From contig CBDEVP010000001.1 of NCBI GenBank assembly GCA_965243485.1, positions 4,588,001 through 4,652,000 on the forward strand: a DNA stretch of 64,000 bases, given 5' to 3'. The stretch is from UBA7330 sp965243485 (GTDB lineage Bacteria; Bacteroidota; Bacteroidia; Cytophagales; Cyclobacteriaceae). A program made the translations under genes and the position numbers. Below are positions 36,173 through 45,435 of the stretch, piece by piece (position 1 is the first letter of the stretch; each line of letters starts with the position of its first letter). The notes under the pieces were generated by a model that saw nothing but the letters and a program-made list of their open reading frames with translations, searched no databases and was not told where the DNA came from.

Positions 36173-36715
36173 TTGGAAGAGGATTTCATCATATCAAAAA
36201 TCACCCGTGAAGAAACCCGGCATTATGGTTTCAATCTGTTGCTGAAAGAATACCAGGAGCGGATCTACTGGCATGTGAGAAAGATGGTGATCCGGCATGA
36301 GGATTCCGATGATATCACGCAGGAGGTGTTCATTAAGGTGTGGAAAAACCTGGACAAATTCAGGGGAGATTCAAGTCTTTTTACCTGGATCTATCGCATT
36401 GCCACCAATGAATGTCTTAACTTCTTGAACAAAAAGAAAAAAAGATTCTTTGTGAGAATTCATGATGTTGCGGAAGAGCTGTCAAAAGAGCTTTCAACCG
36501 GAAACAAAATGATCGAGGGGGACGAAATTGAGCTAAAATTGCAGAAAGCACTGCTGAAACTACCGGACAAACAACGACTGGTCTTTAACATGAAATATTT
36601 TGAGGACATGAAATTTGAGGAAATAGCTGAGATTACAAATACAAGTGTAGGCGCTCTCAAAGCCAGCTATCACCACGCTGTGAAAAAGATTGAGGATTTT
36701 TTGACCACCGATTAA
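36173..36715 (+). CDS. ECF-type RNA polymerase sigma factor
   Basis: 180 residues. Region 2 reads HEDSDDITQEVFIKVWKNL followed by FRGDSSLFTWIYRIATNECL (the -10-binding part), and region 4 ends in LPDKQRLVFNMKYFEDMKFEEIAEI then TSVGALKASYHHAVKKI (the -33 helix-turn-helix). An in-frame stop nine bases before the TTG at 36173 rules out a longer start, so TTG is used. The neighbouring membrane protein and a Spy-like protein suggest a cell-envelope stress regulon, with the membrane protein a candidate anti-sigma factor. Confidence 0.9.
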   Translation: MEEDFIISKITREETRHYGFNLLLKEYQERIYWHVRKMVIRHEDSDDITQEVFIKVWKNLDKFRGDSSLFTWIYRIATNECLNFLNKKKKRFFVRIHDVAEELSKELSTGNKMIEGDEIELKLQKALLKLPDKQRLVFNMKYFEDMKFEEIAEITNTSVGALKASYHHAVKKIEDFLTTD

Positions 36716-36747
36716 ACCTTTTGATTCCAAAATGATCTAACAGGCAA

Positions 36748-37176
36748 ATGAAAAAGATAGACTTAAATAAAGACAGGATCGAAACCCCTTTCAAAGTGCC
36801 GGATGATTACTTTGATAAGTTGACCGGCAAGATCCAGGAAAGGATATCAGTGAATGAGACGGAGCCAGCGCCCTATTTCAGCTGGAAGTGGGCCCTTGCC
36901 CCTGCCATGGTACTGGTAATTGCTCTTGTATTCTTTTTCTATCCGCAAAGTACTGAACCAGGCATGGATCAGATCCTCGCTGATGTCACGGATGCACAAA
37001 TTGAAGCCTATCTGGAATTGAACGACGTCTCTGAGTATGAACTCGCCCTCCTGATAGAAGATACGGAGGGTCTTGCCGAACCGGATGATTATCTGGAAGG
37101 CATAGAAATTAACACTGATGATCTGGAAATGCTGATCATTGACATTGAAGAAATTGAACAAAATATTGGGTCATGA
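36748..37176 (+). CDS. Single-pass membrane protein, possible anti-sigma factor
   Basis: 142 residues. A short N-terminal part (FKVPDDYFDKLTGKIQERI) faces the cytoplasm, one membrane helix (WALAPAMVLVIALVFFFYP), and a very acidic C-terminal part. The N-terminal PxDYFxxLxxxI motif is frequent in Bacteroidota proteins encoded behind ECF sigma genes and is the part expected to hold the sigma factor. It lies 32 bp after the sigma gene and overlaps the next gene by 4 bp. It has no zinc-binding anti-sigma (HxxxCxxC) motif, so the role is inferred from position. Confidence 0.65.
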   Translation: MKKIDLNKDRIETPFKVPDDYFDKLTGKIQERISVNETEPAPYFSWKWALAPAMVLVIALVFFFYPQSTEPGMDQILADVTDAQIEAYLELNDVSEYELALLIEDTEGLAEPDDYLEGIEINTDDLEMLIIDIEEIEQNIGS

Positions 37177-37691
37177 AAAATCTAGTAATCATATGGATGT
37201 TGATCGCAGTGCTGCCTGCATTTTCACAAAATCAGGAAAGACTCGATCAGGAAGCGCTTGACAGAATTGAATCCGCAAAAATTGCGTTGATCACGCAGCG
37301 ACTGGATCTTACACCGGAGCAGGCTGAGAAATTCTGGCCGATTTACCGGGAATATTCCGAAAGGCAACGGGAGATCCAACGTGAATTCCAGGATTTAAGG
37401 AGAAACTATCGCCCGAATACGGCCAGCGAAGAGGAAAGCAAGGCACTGATCGACAAGGGATTGCAGATCAAAGAACAGATGATCAATCTGGATAAGCAGT
37501 ATTCTGACCGGATGCTGACCGTGATCAATAACCGCCAGCTGCTGAGGTTAAGGGAAGCAGAACACGACTTCAGGCAGGAATTGATGAGGAGACTGAGACA
37601 GCAGCGGGAGCAGCAACGGGACCAGTTCAGAGACCGACCTCTGAATGATGAGTTGAGGCAACAAAGGCAACAGCAGAGAGGAAACCAATAA
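37173..37691 (+). CDS. Exported Spy/CpxP-like helical protein
   Basis: 172 residues. A signal peptide (LVIIWMLIAVLPAFSQ) is followed by long amphipathic helices with the family motif LDLTPEQAEKFWPIYREY, and an extremely Gln/Arg-rich tail (RQQREQQRDQFRD). Spy and CpxP proteins of this LTxxQ group are periplasmic chaperones or stress sensors. In Bacteroidota an LTxxQ protein very often follows an ECF sigma/membrane-protein pair, as here. It overlaps the previous gene by 4 bp. Confidence 0.85.
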   Translation: MKNLVIIWMLIAVLPAFSQNQERLDQEALDRIESAKIALITQRLDLTPEQAEKFWPIYREYSERQREIQREFQDLRRNYRPNTASEEESKALIDKGLQIKEQMINLDKQYSDRMLTVINNRQLLRLREAEHDFRQELMRRLRQQREQQRDQFRDRPLNDELRQQRQQQRGNQ

Positions 37692-37707
37692 TGCGTATTT
37701 TCACCTG

Positions 37708-38763
37708 ATGAGATTAGCATATATTCTATGCTTAGTGATCCTTTTACTCGGCCCACATTCGATGAGGGCACAGGAGAAAGATTATGCCCAACAGCTGGAA
37801 GAGCTCTTTGCCGAGATGGATTCGTTATCTATTTACCATTTGCTTGACAGTGCCCTCTCTGTGGGGTCAGTCAGGTATTCAGAACTCAATATCAGGTCCG
37901 CATACACCAGCAATGTTGCTGTAGCAGGAAGGAATTACGGCATCAATCAGCACGGCTTCGCACCGGGTATCTCCTATTATCACAAATCCGGCATTTTCGG
38001 GGACGTCACAGGCTATATGAATTCGGCCTTTGAGCCCAATTACAGTCTCACCATGGTATCACTGGGATATTTTGGTACCAAAAAAAATTTCAGTTTCATT
38101 CCTTCCTATGAGCGATGGATCTACAACAATGATCCTACCGCCACACTGTTCAATAGTCTGGGGGTCTCGCTGAACCAGGGCATCAAATTCATCAACGTTG
38201 GGGCGGACTACAGTTTTTTGTTTGGTGAGGAGACAGCCCACCGGCTCATCTTCTCATTGAACGGATACGTCAGCTTCAAAGACTTCTGGTTTTTCGATGC
38301 CATCAGCATCATGCCAACCGCAAGCATTTTATTTGGAAATGACGACATTACAACAGTGAGACTTTCAGAAGACCAGGCATTCCGCGGAAATTTTCTTTAT
38401 TCAATATCTCAATTATCTGCTGAGCAGCAGAGGCTGTGGCTTAGGTATAGTATCCGCAGGGGGCTCATCAATGAAGAAAGGGCTCTGCAATTTCAACAAA
38501 ACCTGGAATCTTATGGTACGATCCTGACTCCGGAAGCAATAGCCACTATCGAAAATAAATTATTTTCGGAATCTACGAATGATGTTTTCGGTCTGATGAA
38601 TCTGAGTTTCAGCCTGCCTGTTTTTTTTACCATCGACCGGTTTAGTATTTCAATCAATTATTCCTATAATATCCCCTATTCGCTTCCGGGAGAGGTTTTT
38701 GAGTTCGATCCAATCGGTTACCTTGGTACTTCCATTACCTATCGCATACCTTTCAAAGAGTAA
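37708..38763 (+). CDS. Probable outer-membrane beta-barrel protein, unknown function
   Basis: 351 residues. A signal peptide (LAYILCLVILLLGPHSMRAQ) and a repeated pattern of aromatic-ended strands; the last strand reads GYLGTSITYRIPF and the penultimate INYSYNIPYSLPG, giving the barrel look. The central region has a helical insertion (LSAEQQRLWLRYSIRRGL). It begins 16 bp after the Spy-like gene and is likely the last member of the sigma-factor operon. I know no named family for it. Confidence 0.7.
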   Translation: MRLAYILCLVILLLGPHSMRAQEKDYAQQLEELFAEMDSLSIYHLLDSALSVGSVRYSELNIRSAYTSNVAVAGRNYGINQHGFAPGISYYHKSGIFGDVTGYMNSAFEPNYSLTMVSLGYFGTKKNFSFIPSYERWIYNNDPTATLFNSLGVSLNQGIKFINVGADYSFLFGEETAHRLIFSLNGYVSFKDFWFFDAISIMPTASILFGNDDITTVRLSEDQAFRGNFLYSISQLSAEQQRLWLRYSIRRGLINEERALQFQQNLESYGTILTPEAIATIENKLFSESTNDVFGLMNLSFSLPVFFTIDRFSISINYSYNIPYSLPGEVFEFDPIGYLGTSITYRIPFKE

Positions 38764-38786
38764 GTTTCTAATTTTAACTTCAAACA

Positions 38787-38820
38787 TTTGAGTTAATACT
38801 GGAGAGAAAACCTATCTTTG
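38787..38820 (+). promoter_or_regulatory. Promoter of pyrG
   Basis: TTTG at 38787-38790, a 22-nt spacer and TATCTTTG at 38813-38820 match the Bacteroidota consensus. Expected transcription start near 38827, about 28 nt before the pyrG ATG. Confidence 0.65.
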
Positions 38821-38854
38821 TGTCCCGTAACAAAACCAACGCAACTCGTCTTTC

Positions 38855-40474
38855 ATGTCAAAGGCCAAATATATTTTCGTTACGGGAGGAGTAGCTTCGT
38901 CGCTAGGCAAAGGAATCATCTCGGCTTCACTGGGCAAACTACTTCAGGCTCGCGGCCTTCGGGTCACTATCCAGAAATTTGATCCTTACATCAACATCGA
39001 TCCGGGTACATTGAATCCGTATGAGCATGGAGAATGCTATGTGACTGACGATGGGGCAGAAACTGATCTGGATCTCGGACACTATGAGCGATTTCTCAAC
39101 ATCTCTACCTCCCAGGATAACAATGTCACCACCGGGAGGATCTACTACAATGTGATCCAGGCGGAAAGGGAAGGGAAGTTCCTGGGCAAGACGGTCCAGG
39201 TGGTTCCGCATATCACAGATGAAATCAAGAATAACATCTTCAGGCTTGGAAACACAGGCAAATATGATGTGGTGATCACAGAGATCGGCGGATGTGTGGG
39301 TGATATAGAATCCCTGCCTTTCATTGAAGCGGTAAGACAGGCCAGGCTGGAATTGGGTTCCAGCAGGTGTATTTCTATCCACCTTACACTTATCCCCTAC
39401 CTGAAGACAGCCGGCGAGCTTAAGACCAAGCCAACCCAACACTCGGTTAAGGAATTACAGGAAGAGGGTATCCAGCCTGATATTCTTGTTTGCCGTTCGG
39501 AATATCCCATGACCCTGGATATCAAAAAGAAACTGGCCCTTTTTTGCAACGTTCCATATAATTCTGTCATAGAGGCTCTCGATGCGGAGACCATCTATGA
39601 TGTACCCATCCTGATGAGGAAGGAAAAGCTGGATGAACGGGTGCTGGCGAAATTCAAGATGTCCTATAAGAAGCAGCCAAAAATCGATCAGTGGAAGGAG
39701 TTCTTAGGGAGGCTGAAAAATCCGACATCAGAAGTCACCGTTGGCCTTGTGGGCAAATACGTCGAGTTGAAAGACGCCTATAAATCCATAGCGGAATCGT
39801 TTACCCATGCAGGTGCTGAAAATGAGTGCCGTGTCAATGTGAAATGGATCCATGCCGAAGAAATAGATCATAAAAACGTTCATAAAATACTGGAAAATCT
39901 GGATGGCATCCTTGTGGCTCCCGGATTCGGTGAGCGTGGCATCCAGGGTAAAATAGAAGCTGTAAGATTTGCCCGTGAAAACAAAATTCCTTTTCTGGGT
40001 ATTTGTTTGGGATTACAATGTGCAGTGATTGAATTTGCAAGAAATGTACTTCAACTGAAGGGTGCAAACAGTACTGAAATGGACCCTAAAAGCAAACATC
40101 CCGTTATTGATATCATGGAGGATCAGAAAAATATCAAGGAAATGGGCGGTACTATGAGGTTGGGAGCGTATGATTGCAACTTAAAACGAGGAACAAAAGC
40201 TTATCATGTCTATAATCATTCGAAAATTTCCGAAAGACATCGACACAGATATGAATTTAACGGAAAATACCTGGACCAGTTTGAAAAAGCAGGCATGATT
40301 GCCTCCGGCATCAATCCGGATACCAACCTGGTGGAGATCATGGAAATCCCGGATCACCCCTGGTTTATTGGTACGCAGTTTCATCCTGAGCTGAAATCCA
40401 CGGTACTCAGCCCCCATCCTCTTTTTGTGAAATTTATCAAGGCGGCAATCGTCAATAGAAAAGATTCAGAATAG
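38855..40474 (+). CDS. pyrG: CTP synthase
   Basis: 539 residues. N-terminal amidoligase domain with YIFVTGGVASSLGKGIISAS (ATP loop) and GDDGAETDLDLGHYERF; C-terminal glutamine amidotransferase domain from about residue 290, with catalytic Cys in FLGICLGLQCAV and His/Glu in QFHPELKS. It makes CTP from UTP, ATP and glutamine. It has its own promoter and is followed by yidC after 15 bp, a pair seen in many Bacteroidota genomes. Gene is intact. Confidence 0.97.
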   Translation: MSKAKYIFVTGGVASSLGKGIISASLGKLLQARGLRVTIQKFDPYINIDPGTLNPYEHGECYVTDDGAETDLDLGHYERFLNISTSQDNNVTTGRIYYNVIQAEREGKFLGKTVQVVPHITDEIKNNIFRLGNTGKYDVVITEIGGCVGDIESLPFIEAVRQARLELGSSRCISIHLTLIPYLKTAGELKTKPTQHSVKELQEEGIQPDILVCRSEYPMTLDIKKKLALFCNVPYNSVIEALDAETIYDVPILMRKEKLDERVLAKFKMSYKKQPKIDQWKEFLGRLKNPTSEVTVGLVGKYVELKDAYKSIAESFTHAGAENECRVNVKWIHAEEIDHKNVHKILENLDGILVAPGFGERGIQGKIEAVRFARENKIPFLGICLGLQCAVIEFARNVLQLKGANSTEMDPKSKHPVIDIMEDQKNIKEMGGTMRLGAYDCNLKRGTKAYHVYNHSKISERHRHRYEFNGKYLDQFEKAGMIASGINPDTNLVEIMEIPDHPWFIGTQFHPELKSTVLSPHPLFVKFIKAAIVNRKDSE

Positions 40475-40489
40475 ATTCAACAGTAAACA

Positions 40490-42304
40490 ATGGACAGAAG
40501 TCAAATAATCGGGTTAGTGCTGATGCTGGTATTCATTACCGTGTATTTTCAGTTTTTTGCGCCCGAACCACCACAAAGTGATGAAACCACCCAAACAACG
40601 GATACGGTTACATCCACATCGACGCCTGAAATCACCAGTTCCACCTCACCTCAGGTAAGCACGCTCTCTGACAGTGCCAAAGCCCAGCTAAATGAACTTA
40701 AGTATGGACTTTTTTCTGGATTTGCAGAGGGTACTGAACAGATCACCACGGTCGAAAATGAACAGATCATCATTTCATTCAGTAACCTGGGCGGAAATGT
40801 GAAACGGGTAGTTCTCAAGGAGTTTAAAGATTTTGAAGACAATGAGCTTGTCCTCGTCAATGGAGCAAAGACCAGCCAAAACCTGATCATTGATCATCTC
40901 TCCCGAAAAGTCAATCTGTCGGAGCTTTATTTCAGTACCCAGAAAAGCTCAAAAAGCGATACAACCATTGTAACCTTTACGATCAACCTGGGCGAAGGCA
41001 GGTCACTTGCCTATGAGTATGCTGTTCCGAAAGAAGGATATGAGGTAGCCTACCGGATCCGCACCTCAGGATTGAGCGGACTGATCGGCAACGAAGTAGC
41101 TTATGCCTGGGATCAGGACATGAAGCGGCTGGAAATGAACCTGGAGGATGCCAGAAACAAATCAACCGTAAGGTATCGCCTGGGTGACGGGGATGTGGAT
41201 TATCTCTCCATATCCACGGACAGCAATGAGCAGGAAGAACTCACCAACCCAGTTGAATGGATCTCTTTCAATCAGAAGTTTTTCAGTGCGGCGATCATTC
41301 TGGACAAACCGGCTAATAGTGCCTCCATAGTGACGGTTGCCACGCCGTATGATTCTTCCATTGTGAAGAAAGCCAGCATGAGGTTGATGCTGCCGACTGA
41401 TCAATTCCTGAACAATCAATTTAAGGCCACATTTTATTTTGGTCCCAACAATTACGCCATCCTGAAAAACATTGCGCCTGATTTTGAAGAGAATGTCGAA
41501 TTGGGATGGAGTATCCTGGCCTGGATCAATAAGTTTGCCATCATTCCGATCTTTCATTTCCTGGAGAACTACATCAGTAATTACGGGATCATCATCATCA
41601 TCATGGTATTCTTGATCCGGATCGTACTTGCTCCCCTCACCTACAAGTCACACCTTGGAATGGCCAAAATGCGGGTAATGAAACCGGAGCTCGATGAGAT
41701 CAAGGAAAAACATGGCGGAGACATGCAAAAAGCCCAGCAGGAGCAAATGGCCCTGTACCAGAAAGTGGGTATCAATCCATTGAGTGGCTGTATCCCCATG
41801 TTGCTTCAGATGCCGATCCTTTTTGCGATGTTCTATTTCTTCCCGAATTCTATAGAACTCCGGCAAAAAAGTTTCCTTTGGGCTCATGACCTGTCCACCT
41901 ATGACAGTGTCCTGGATCTTCCCTTCCATATCCCCTTTTATGGCGACCATGTGAGCATGTTCACTTTACTGATGACGCTTTCGACCATCCTTTATACATG
42001 GTCTAACAGCCAGGTGACCACCATCCAGGGACCGATGAAAACCCTGCAGTACATCATGCCGGTCATGTTCCTTTTTTTCCTGAACAGTTACTCCGCCGGA
42101 TTGACCTTTTATTATTTTGTCTCCAATGTGGTTTCTTTCGGGCAGATTGCCTTGTTTAGAAAATTCATTGATGAAGACAAGATCAAAAAGGCTCTGGAAG
42201 AGAATAAAAAGAAGAATGCCAACAAGAAGAAATCAAAATTCCAGCAGCGACTTGAGGAAGCCATGAAGGCCAATGAAAATGCCAAGAAAAAATCTAAAAA
42301 ATAA
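40490..42304 (+). CDS. yidC: Membrane protein insertase YidC
   Basis: 604 residues. N-terminal membrane segment (IIGLVLMLVFITVYFQFF), a Thr/Ser-rich linker, the large periplasmic P1 domain, and the conserved C-terminal core with NYGIIIIIMVFLIRIVLAPL, the positively charged loop before NPLSGCIPMLLQMPILFAMF, and TFYYFVSNVVSFGQ. The tail is strongly basic (KKKNANKKKSKFQQRL), a ribosome-binding feature of some YidC proteins. It inserts proteins into the inner membrane, including respiratory subunits such as those encoded in this window. Confidence 0.97.
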   Translation: MDRSQIIGLVLMLVFITVYFQFFAPEPPQSDETTQTTDTVTSTSTPEITSSTSPQVSTLSDSAKAQLNELKYGLFSGFAEGTEQITTVENEQIIISFSNLGGNVKRVVLKEFKDFEDNELVLVNGAKTSQNLIIDHLSRKVNLSELYFSTQKSSKSDTTIVTFTINLGEGRSLAYEYAVPKEGYEVAYRIRTSGLSGLIGNEVAYAWDQDMKRLEMNLEDARNKSTVRYRLGDGDVDYLSISTDSNEQEELTNPVEWISFNQKFFSAAIILDKPANSASIVTVATPYDSSIVKKASMRLMLPTDQFLNNQFKATFYFGPNNYAILKNIAPDFEENVELGWSILAWINKFAIIPIFHFLENYISNYGIIIIIMVFLIRIVLAPLTYKSHLGMAKMRVMKPELDEIKEKHGGDMQKAQQEQMALYQKVGINPLSGCIPMLLQMPILFAMFYFFPNSIELRQKSFLWAHDLSTYDSVLDLPFHIPFYGDHVSMFTLLMTLSTILYTWSNSQVTTIQGPMKTLQYIMPVMFLFFLNSYSAGLTFYYFVSNVVSFGQIALFRKFIDEDKIKKALEENKKKNANKKKSKFQQRLEEAMKANENAKKKSKK

Positions 42305-42337
42305 AATTGGATAAAGTTTTTATTTAGCAGTCACTTG

Positions 42338-42436
42338 TTAACTATTTGATTCATAGATGAGTAAAAGATTATTGTAAAATCTGTCATCTTTTTTGGTCTT
42401 TTTCTTCTGCAGTTCTTCAATATATTTGTTGTCCAT
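42338..42436 (-). CDS. Possible 32-residue basic peptide gene
   Basis: Between yidC and parA a minus-strand frame opens with ATG and encodes 32 residues (MDNKYIEELQ, then KKKTKKDDRFYNNLLLIYES). The mix of charged and hydrophobic residues looks coding-like, but the A/T-rich sequence alone would favour Lys, Glu and Asn. A candidate parA promoter element lies inside it. No ribosome-binding site or promoter on its own strand was recognised. Confidence 0.2.
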   Translation of the reverse strand: MDNKYIEELQKKKTKKDDRFYNNLLLIYESNS

Positions 42437-42462
42437 TTCTTCAAATTTTTTTAATCACAACC

Positions 42463-43239
42463 ATGGGAAAAGTCATAGCAATAGCAAATCAAAAAGGAGG
42501 TGTTGGTAAAACGACTACAGCAATCAACCTGGCGGCAAGTCTGGCTGCTTTGGAATTCAAAACGCTGATCGTTGACGCAGATCCGCAGGCCAATGCCACT
42601 TCCGGGGTAGGTCAGAATCCCAAAGAAATTGAAAACAGTATCTATGAATGCATGGTCAACAATATTGAAGCAAAATCATGCATTATCAGCACTGAGATCA
42701 AATATCTCGACCTGCTACCATCACATATTGATCTGGTAGGTGCTGAAGTGGAAATGGTAAGCATTCCCCGGCGGGAGGAAAAAATGAAAGAAGCACTGCA
42801 GGCCATCCGGGATGACTATGATTTTATCATCATTGACTGTTCACCTTCTCTGGGCCTCATCACCGTCAATGCATTGACAGCCGCTGACTCGGTGATTGTG
42901 CCGGTACAATGTGAGTATTTTGCACTTGAGGGATTAGGAAAGCTGCTAAATACCATCAAAATCATCCAAAACAGGCTTAATACCAATCTGGAGATTGAAG
43001 GCATTCTGCTCACCATGTATGATACCCGTCTCAACCTGAGCAACCAGGTAGTGGAGGAAGTGCAGACACACTTCAAATCCATGGTATTTAAGACATTGAT
43101 CCCCAGAAATATTAAGTTGAGCGAGTCTCCCTCGTTTGGGGTACCGGCCATTACTCATGATGCCGAAAGTAAAGGTTCACTGTCTTATCTGAATCTGGCA
43201 AGGGAGATCATGCAGCGCAATGAAGTTAAGGCCGCATAA
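42463..43239 (+). CDS. parA: Chromosome-partitioning ATPase ParA (Soj)
   Basis: 258 residues. Deviant Walker A QKGGVGKTT at the N-terminus, Walker B FIIIDCSPSLG, and VPVQCEYFALEGLGKL, the ParA/Soj pattern. It binds DNA non-specifically and segregates ParB-bound origins. Its stop overlaps the ParB ATG by one base. A TATATTTG box at 42421-42428 has its nearest TTTG 25 nt upstream, a spacing slightly too long. No parS sequence was recognised nearby. Confidence 0.96.
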   Translation: MGKVIAIANQKGGVGKTTTAINLAASLAALEFKTLIVDADPQANATSGVGQNPKEIENSIYECMVNNIEAKSCIISTEIKYLDLLPSHIDLVGAEVEMVSIPRREEKMKEALQAIRDDYDFIIIDCSPSLGLITVNALTAADSVIVPVQCEYFALEGLGKLLNTIKIIQNRLNTNLEIEGILLTMYDTRLNLSNQVVEEVQTHFKSMVFKTLIPRNIKLSESPSFGVPAITHDAESKGSLSYLNLAREIMQRNEVKAA

Positions 43240-44135
43240 TGGCAGATAGCAAGTTCAAAAAAAGAAGCGGACTGGGTAAAGGGTTAGGAGCATTACTGGA
43301 AAACTCCGATGAAAAGGAGACCCTGTCCGGATCAGGAGCCACCATTGAGGGGGCCATTGCCGAAATTGATATCAACGAGATTTCGGTTAATCCTTTTCAA
43401 CCAAGAACCGACTTTAATGAAGAAGCCCTGCAGGAACTTGCTGAATCCATCAGGGTACAGGGGATCATCCAGCCCATCACAGTACGGGCATTAAGTCAGC
43501 ATGAATTTCAGCTGATCTCCGGGGAGCGAAGACTTCAGGCTTCAAAAATTGCCGGTCTGAAGACCGTACCCGCCTATATCCGGGTAGCCAATGACCAGCA
43601 AATGCTGGAGATGGCACTCATCGAAAATATCCAGCGGGAAAATCTGAACGCAATTGAGGTGGCCCTCTCCTATCAGCGATTGATCAGTGAGTGCAATCTC
43701 AGCCAGGAAGAACTTGCCTCCAACGTGGGAAAAAACAGAACCACAGTCACCAACTACCTGAGACTGCTAAAGCTTCCGCCGGATATTCAGGTAGCGCTGC
43801 GTGATGGCCTGATCACCATGGGCCATGCAAGGGCTATCATCAACATTGAAAGTGTGGACCTGCAGCTGGATATCTTTAAGAAGATCATCAAAGATCAACT
43901 TTCTGTCAGAAAGGTTGAGCAGCTGGTGAGGTCGGGGCTTGAGTCGAAAACAAAAAATACTACAACCAGTGATTCCGGCGTTTCAAATGAATTGAATAAG
44001 TTGCAAAGCAAACTGGTCTCCCATTTTGGTACAAAAGTCAGTATTAAGGCCAATAATCAAAACAAAGGTGAAATCAAGATCCCATTCGCATCGGCTGATG
44101 ACCTTAACCGCATACTTGAGATCCTGGACGTATAG
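43239..44135 (+). CDS. parB: Chromosome-partitioning protein ParB (Spo0J)
   Basis: 298 residues. N-terminal CTPase region with NPFQPRTDFNEEALQEL and SGERRLQASKIAGL (the GERRxRA motif), then a helix-turn-helix (LSQEELASNVGKNRTTVTNYL) and a C-terminal dimerisation part. It loads at parS sites and drives origin segregation with ParA. Starts on the last base of parA. Its 3' end overlaps the TTG start of the DUF5683 gene. Confidence 0.96.
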   Translation: MADSKFKKRSGLGKGLGALLENSDEKETLSGSGATIEGAIAEIDINEISVNPFQPRTDFNEEALQELAESIRVQGIIQPITVRALSQHEFQLISGERRLQASKIAGLKTVPAYIRVANDQQMLEMALIENIQRENLNAIEVALSYQRLISECNLSQEELASNVGKNRTTVTNYLRLLKLPPDIQVALRDGLITMGHARAIINIESVDLQLDIFKKIIKDQLSVRKVEQLVRSGLESKTKNTTTSDSGVSNELNKLQSKLVSHFGTKVSIKANNQNKGEIKIPFASADDLNRILEILDV

Positions 44136-44715
44136 AGCGCCAGTCCTTATCTTTTTTACCCTGATCCTTCATGTTTCATCAAATGCTCAGTCAAACGAGG
44201 TTATTGATTCTGATTCGATATTTCTGGCCGCAAGTAAAAAGGAAGCTTCTTTCCAATCTATTTCCACCCTTGATCCTAATCGTGCTGCCCTCCTGTCGGC
44301 TGTATTACCAGGCCTGGGGCAGGCTTACAACGGACAGTACTGGAAGATACCCCTGGTGTATGGTGGCATCATGATCCTGGGGCATTATATCGACTACAAT
44401 CACCGCATCTACAGCGAGTTTCAAAATGCGCTGCTTGCAGACGTGGATGATGACCCGAATACGGTCAACCCTTACGAGGCATTTGGACGAACAGCATTGA
44501 TCCGTAACAGGGATTCTTTCAGAAGAAACAGGGACTACCTGATGATCATCAGCGTAGGTTATTACCTCATCCAGATCGTGGAAGCTCACGTGTCTGCTCA
44601 CCTGCACGAATTTGATGTGAATGATAATCTTTCTATGCTAATCACTCCAGCTATTCAACCAACTGCCTTATTTTCGCAATCTGTCGGACTAAGGATATCA
44701 CTAAATTTCAGGTAG
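44116..44715 (+). CDS. DUF5683 family exported protein
   Basis: About 199 residues from the TTG at 44116, which gives a proper signal peptide (RSWTYRAPVLIFFTLILHVS). The family core RAALLSAVLPGLGQAYNGQYWKIP is present, followed by two membrane-like segments and ISVGYYLIQIVEAHVSAHLHEF. The gene is a constant neighbour of parB, dapB and lepB in Bacteroidota. The function is unknown. The longer frame from 44026 would lie mostly inside parB and has no signal peptide at its end. It overlaps parB by 20 bp and directly abuts dapB. Confidence 0.85.
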   Translation: MRSWTYRAPVLIFFTLILHVSSNAQSNEVIDSDSIFLAASKKEASFQSISTLDPNRAALLSAVLPGLGQAYNGQYWKIPLVYGGIMILGHYIDYNHRIYSEFQNALLADVDDDPNTVNPYEAFGRTALIRNRDSFRRNRDYLMIISVGYYLIQIVEAHVSAHLHEFDVNDNLSMLITPAIQPTALFSQSVGLRISLNFR

Positions 44716-45435
44716 ATGAGGATAGCAATCGTCGGTTACGGTAAAATGGGTAAGGCTATCGAGCAATTGGCCAAAGATGCAAAACATCAGATATCCTATA
44801 TCATTGATGCTGATAATGCAGATGAGATCCGTTTAATTTCTACAGAAAATACAGATGTAGCTATTGAGTTCTCTCAGCCCGAATCTGCATTTGCAAATAT
44901 TACTACGCTCATCAATCAGGGCATTAAAGTTGTATCAGGAACTACCGGTTGGCTGGATAAATACGATGAAGTGGTATCATTATGTGAAGAGAAAGATGGT
45001 ACCTTCCTTTATGCTTCTAATTTCAGTCTGGGAGTAAATCTTTTTTTCAAGCTTAATGAATGGCTTGCCAATGAAATGAATAATCTGGAAGGTTTCAACC
45101 TTTCGATGGAAGAAATACATCACCTCCAGAAGAAAGATGCTCCAAGCGGCACCGCCATTACCACCGCCGAAAAGATCATTGGCAGGCATCATGGATACAC
45201 CTCCTGGGTAAATGAACCTACAGCCGCTAAGGGTGTAATACCGATCATTTCCTTACGAGAAGATAAAGTACCGGGTACACATTCAGTAACATATCATTCT
45301 CCCTTAGAAACCATTGAAGTAAAACATACCGCTCACGATCGAAAGGTATTTGCTCAGGGTGTGGTAAAGGTCGCTGAGTGGGTTGCAGGGCAACAGGGTG
45401 TATTAAAAATATCAGATTTCTTAAACAGCAAATAA
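44716..45435 (+). CDS. dapB: 4-hydroxy-tetrahydrodipicolinate reductase
   Basis: 239 residues. NAD(P) loop IVGYGKMGKAIE at residues 5-16, SGTTGW, and the catalytic MEEIHHLQKKDAPSGTA (His pair and Lys). It reduces the dihydrodipicolinate precursor in lysine and diaminopimelate synthesis, feeding the peptidoglycan cross-link. It abuts the DUF5683 stop and lepB at both ends, so it lies in the parB-lepB run. Confidence 0.96.
   Translation: MRIAIVGYGKMGKAIEQLAKDAKHQISYIIDADNADEIRLISTENTDVAIEFSQPESAFANITTLINQGIKVVSGTTGWLDKYDEVVSLCEEKDGTFLYASNFSLGVNLFFKLNEWLANEMNNLEGFNLSMEEIHHLQKKDAPSGTAITTAEKIIGRHHGYTSWVNEPTAAKGVIPIISLREDKVPGTHSVTYHSPLETIEVKHTAHDRKVFAQGVVKVAEWVAGQQGVLKISDFLNSK

Noticed and set aside
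38939..39442. 167-residue minus-strand frame opposite pyrG
   Set aside because: Antisense to the CTP synthase amidoligase domain; no start context and no recognisable family.
42392..42428. Promoter for parA (TTTG 42392-42395 and TATATTTG 42421-42428)
   Set aside because: The spacing of 25 nt is beyond the usual 17-23; kept only as a remark in the parA entry.
44026..44115. Longer N-terminus for the DUF5683 protein
   Set aside because: It runs inside parB and would place the signal peptide internally; the TTG at 44116 gives a normal export signal.
42305..44135. parS site near parAB
   Set aside because: No sequence close to the TGTTNCACGTGNAACA type was seen in or around the genes.
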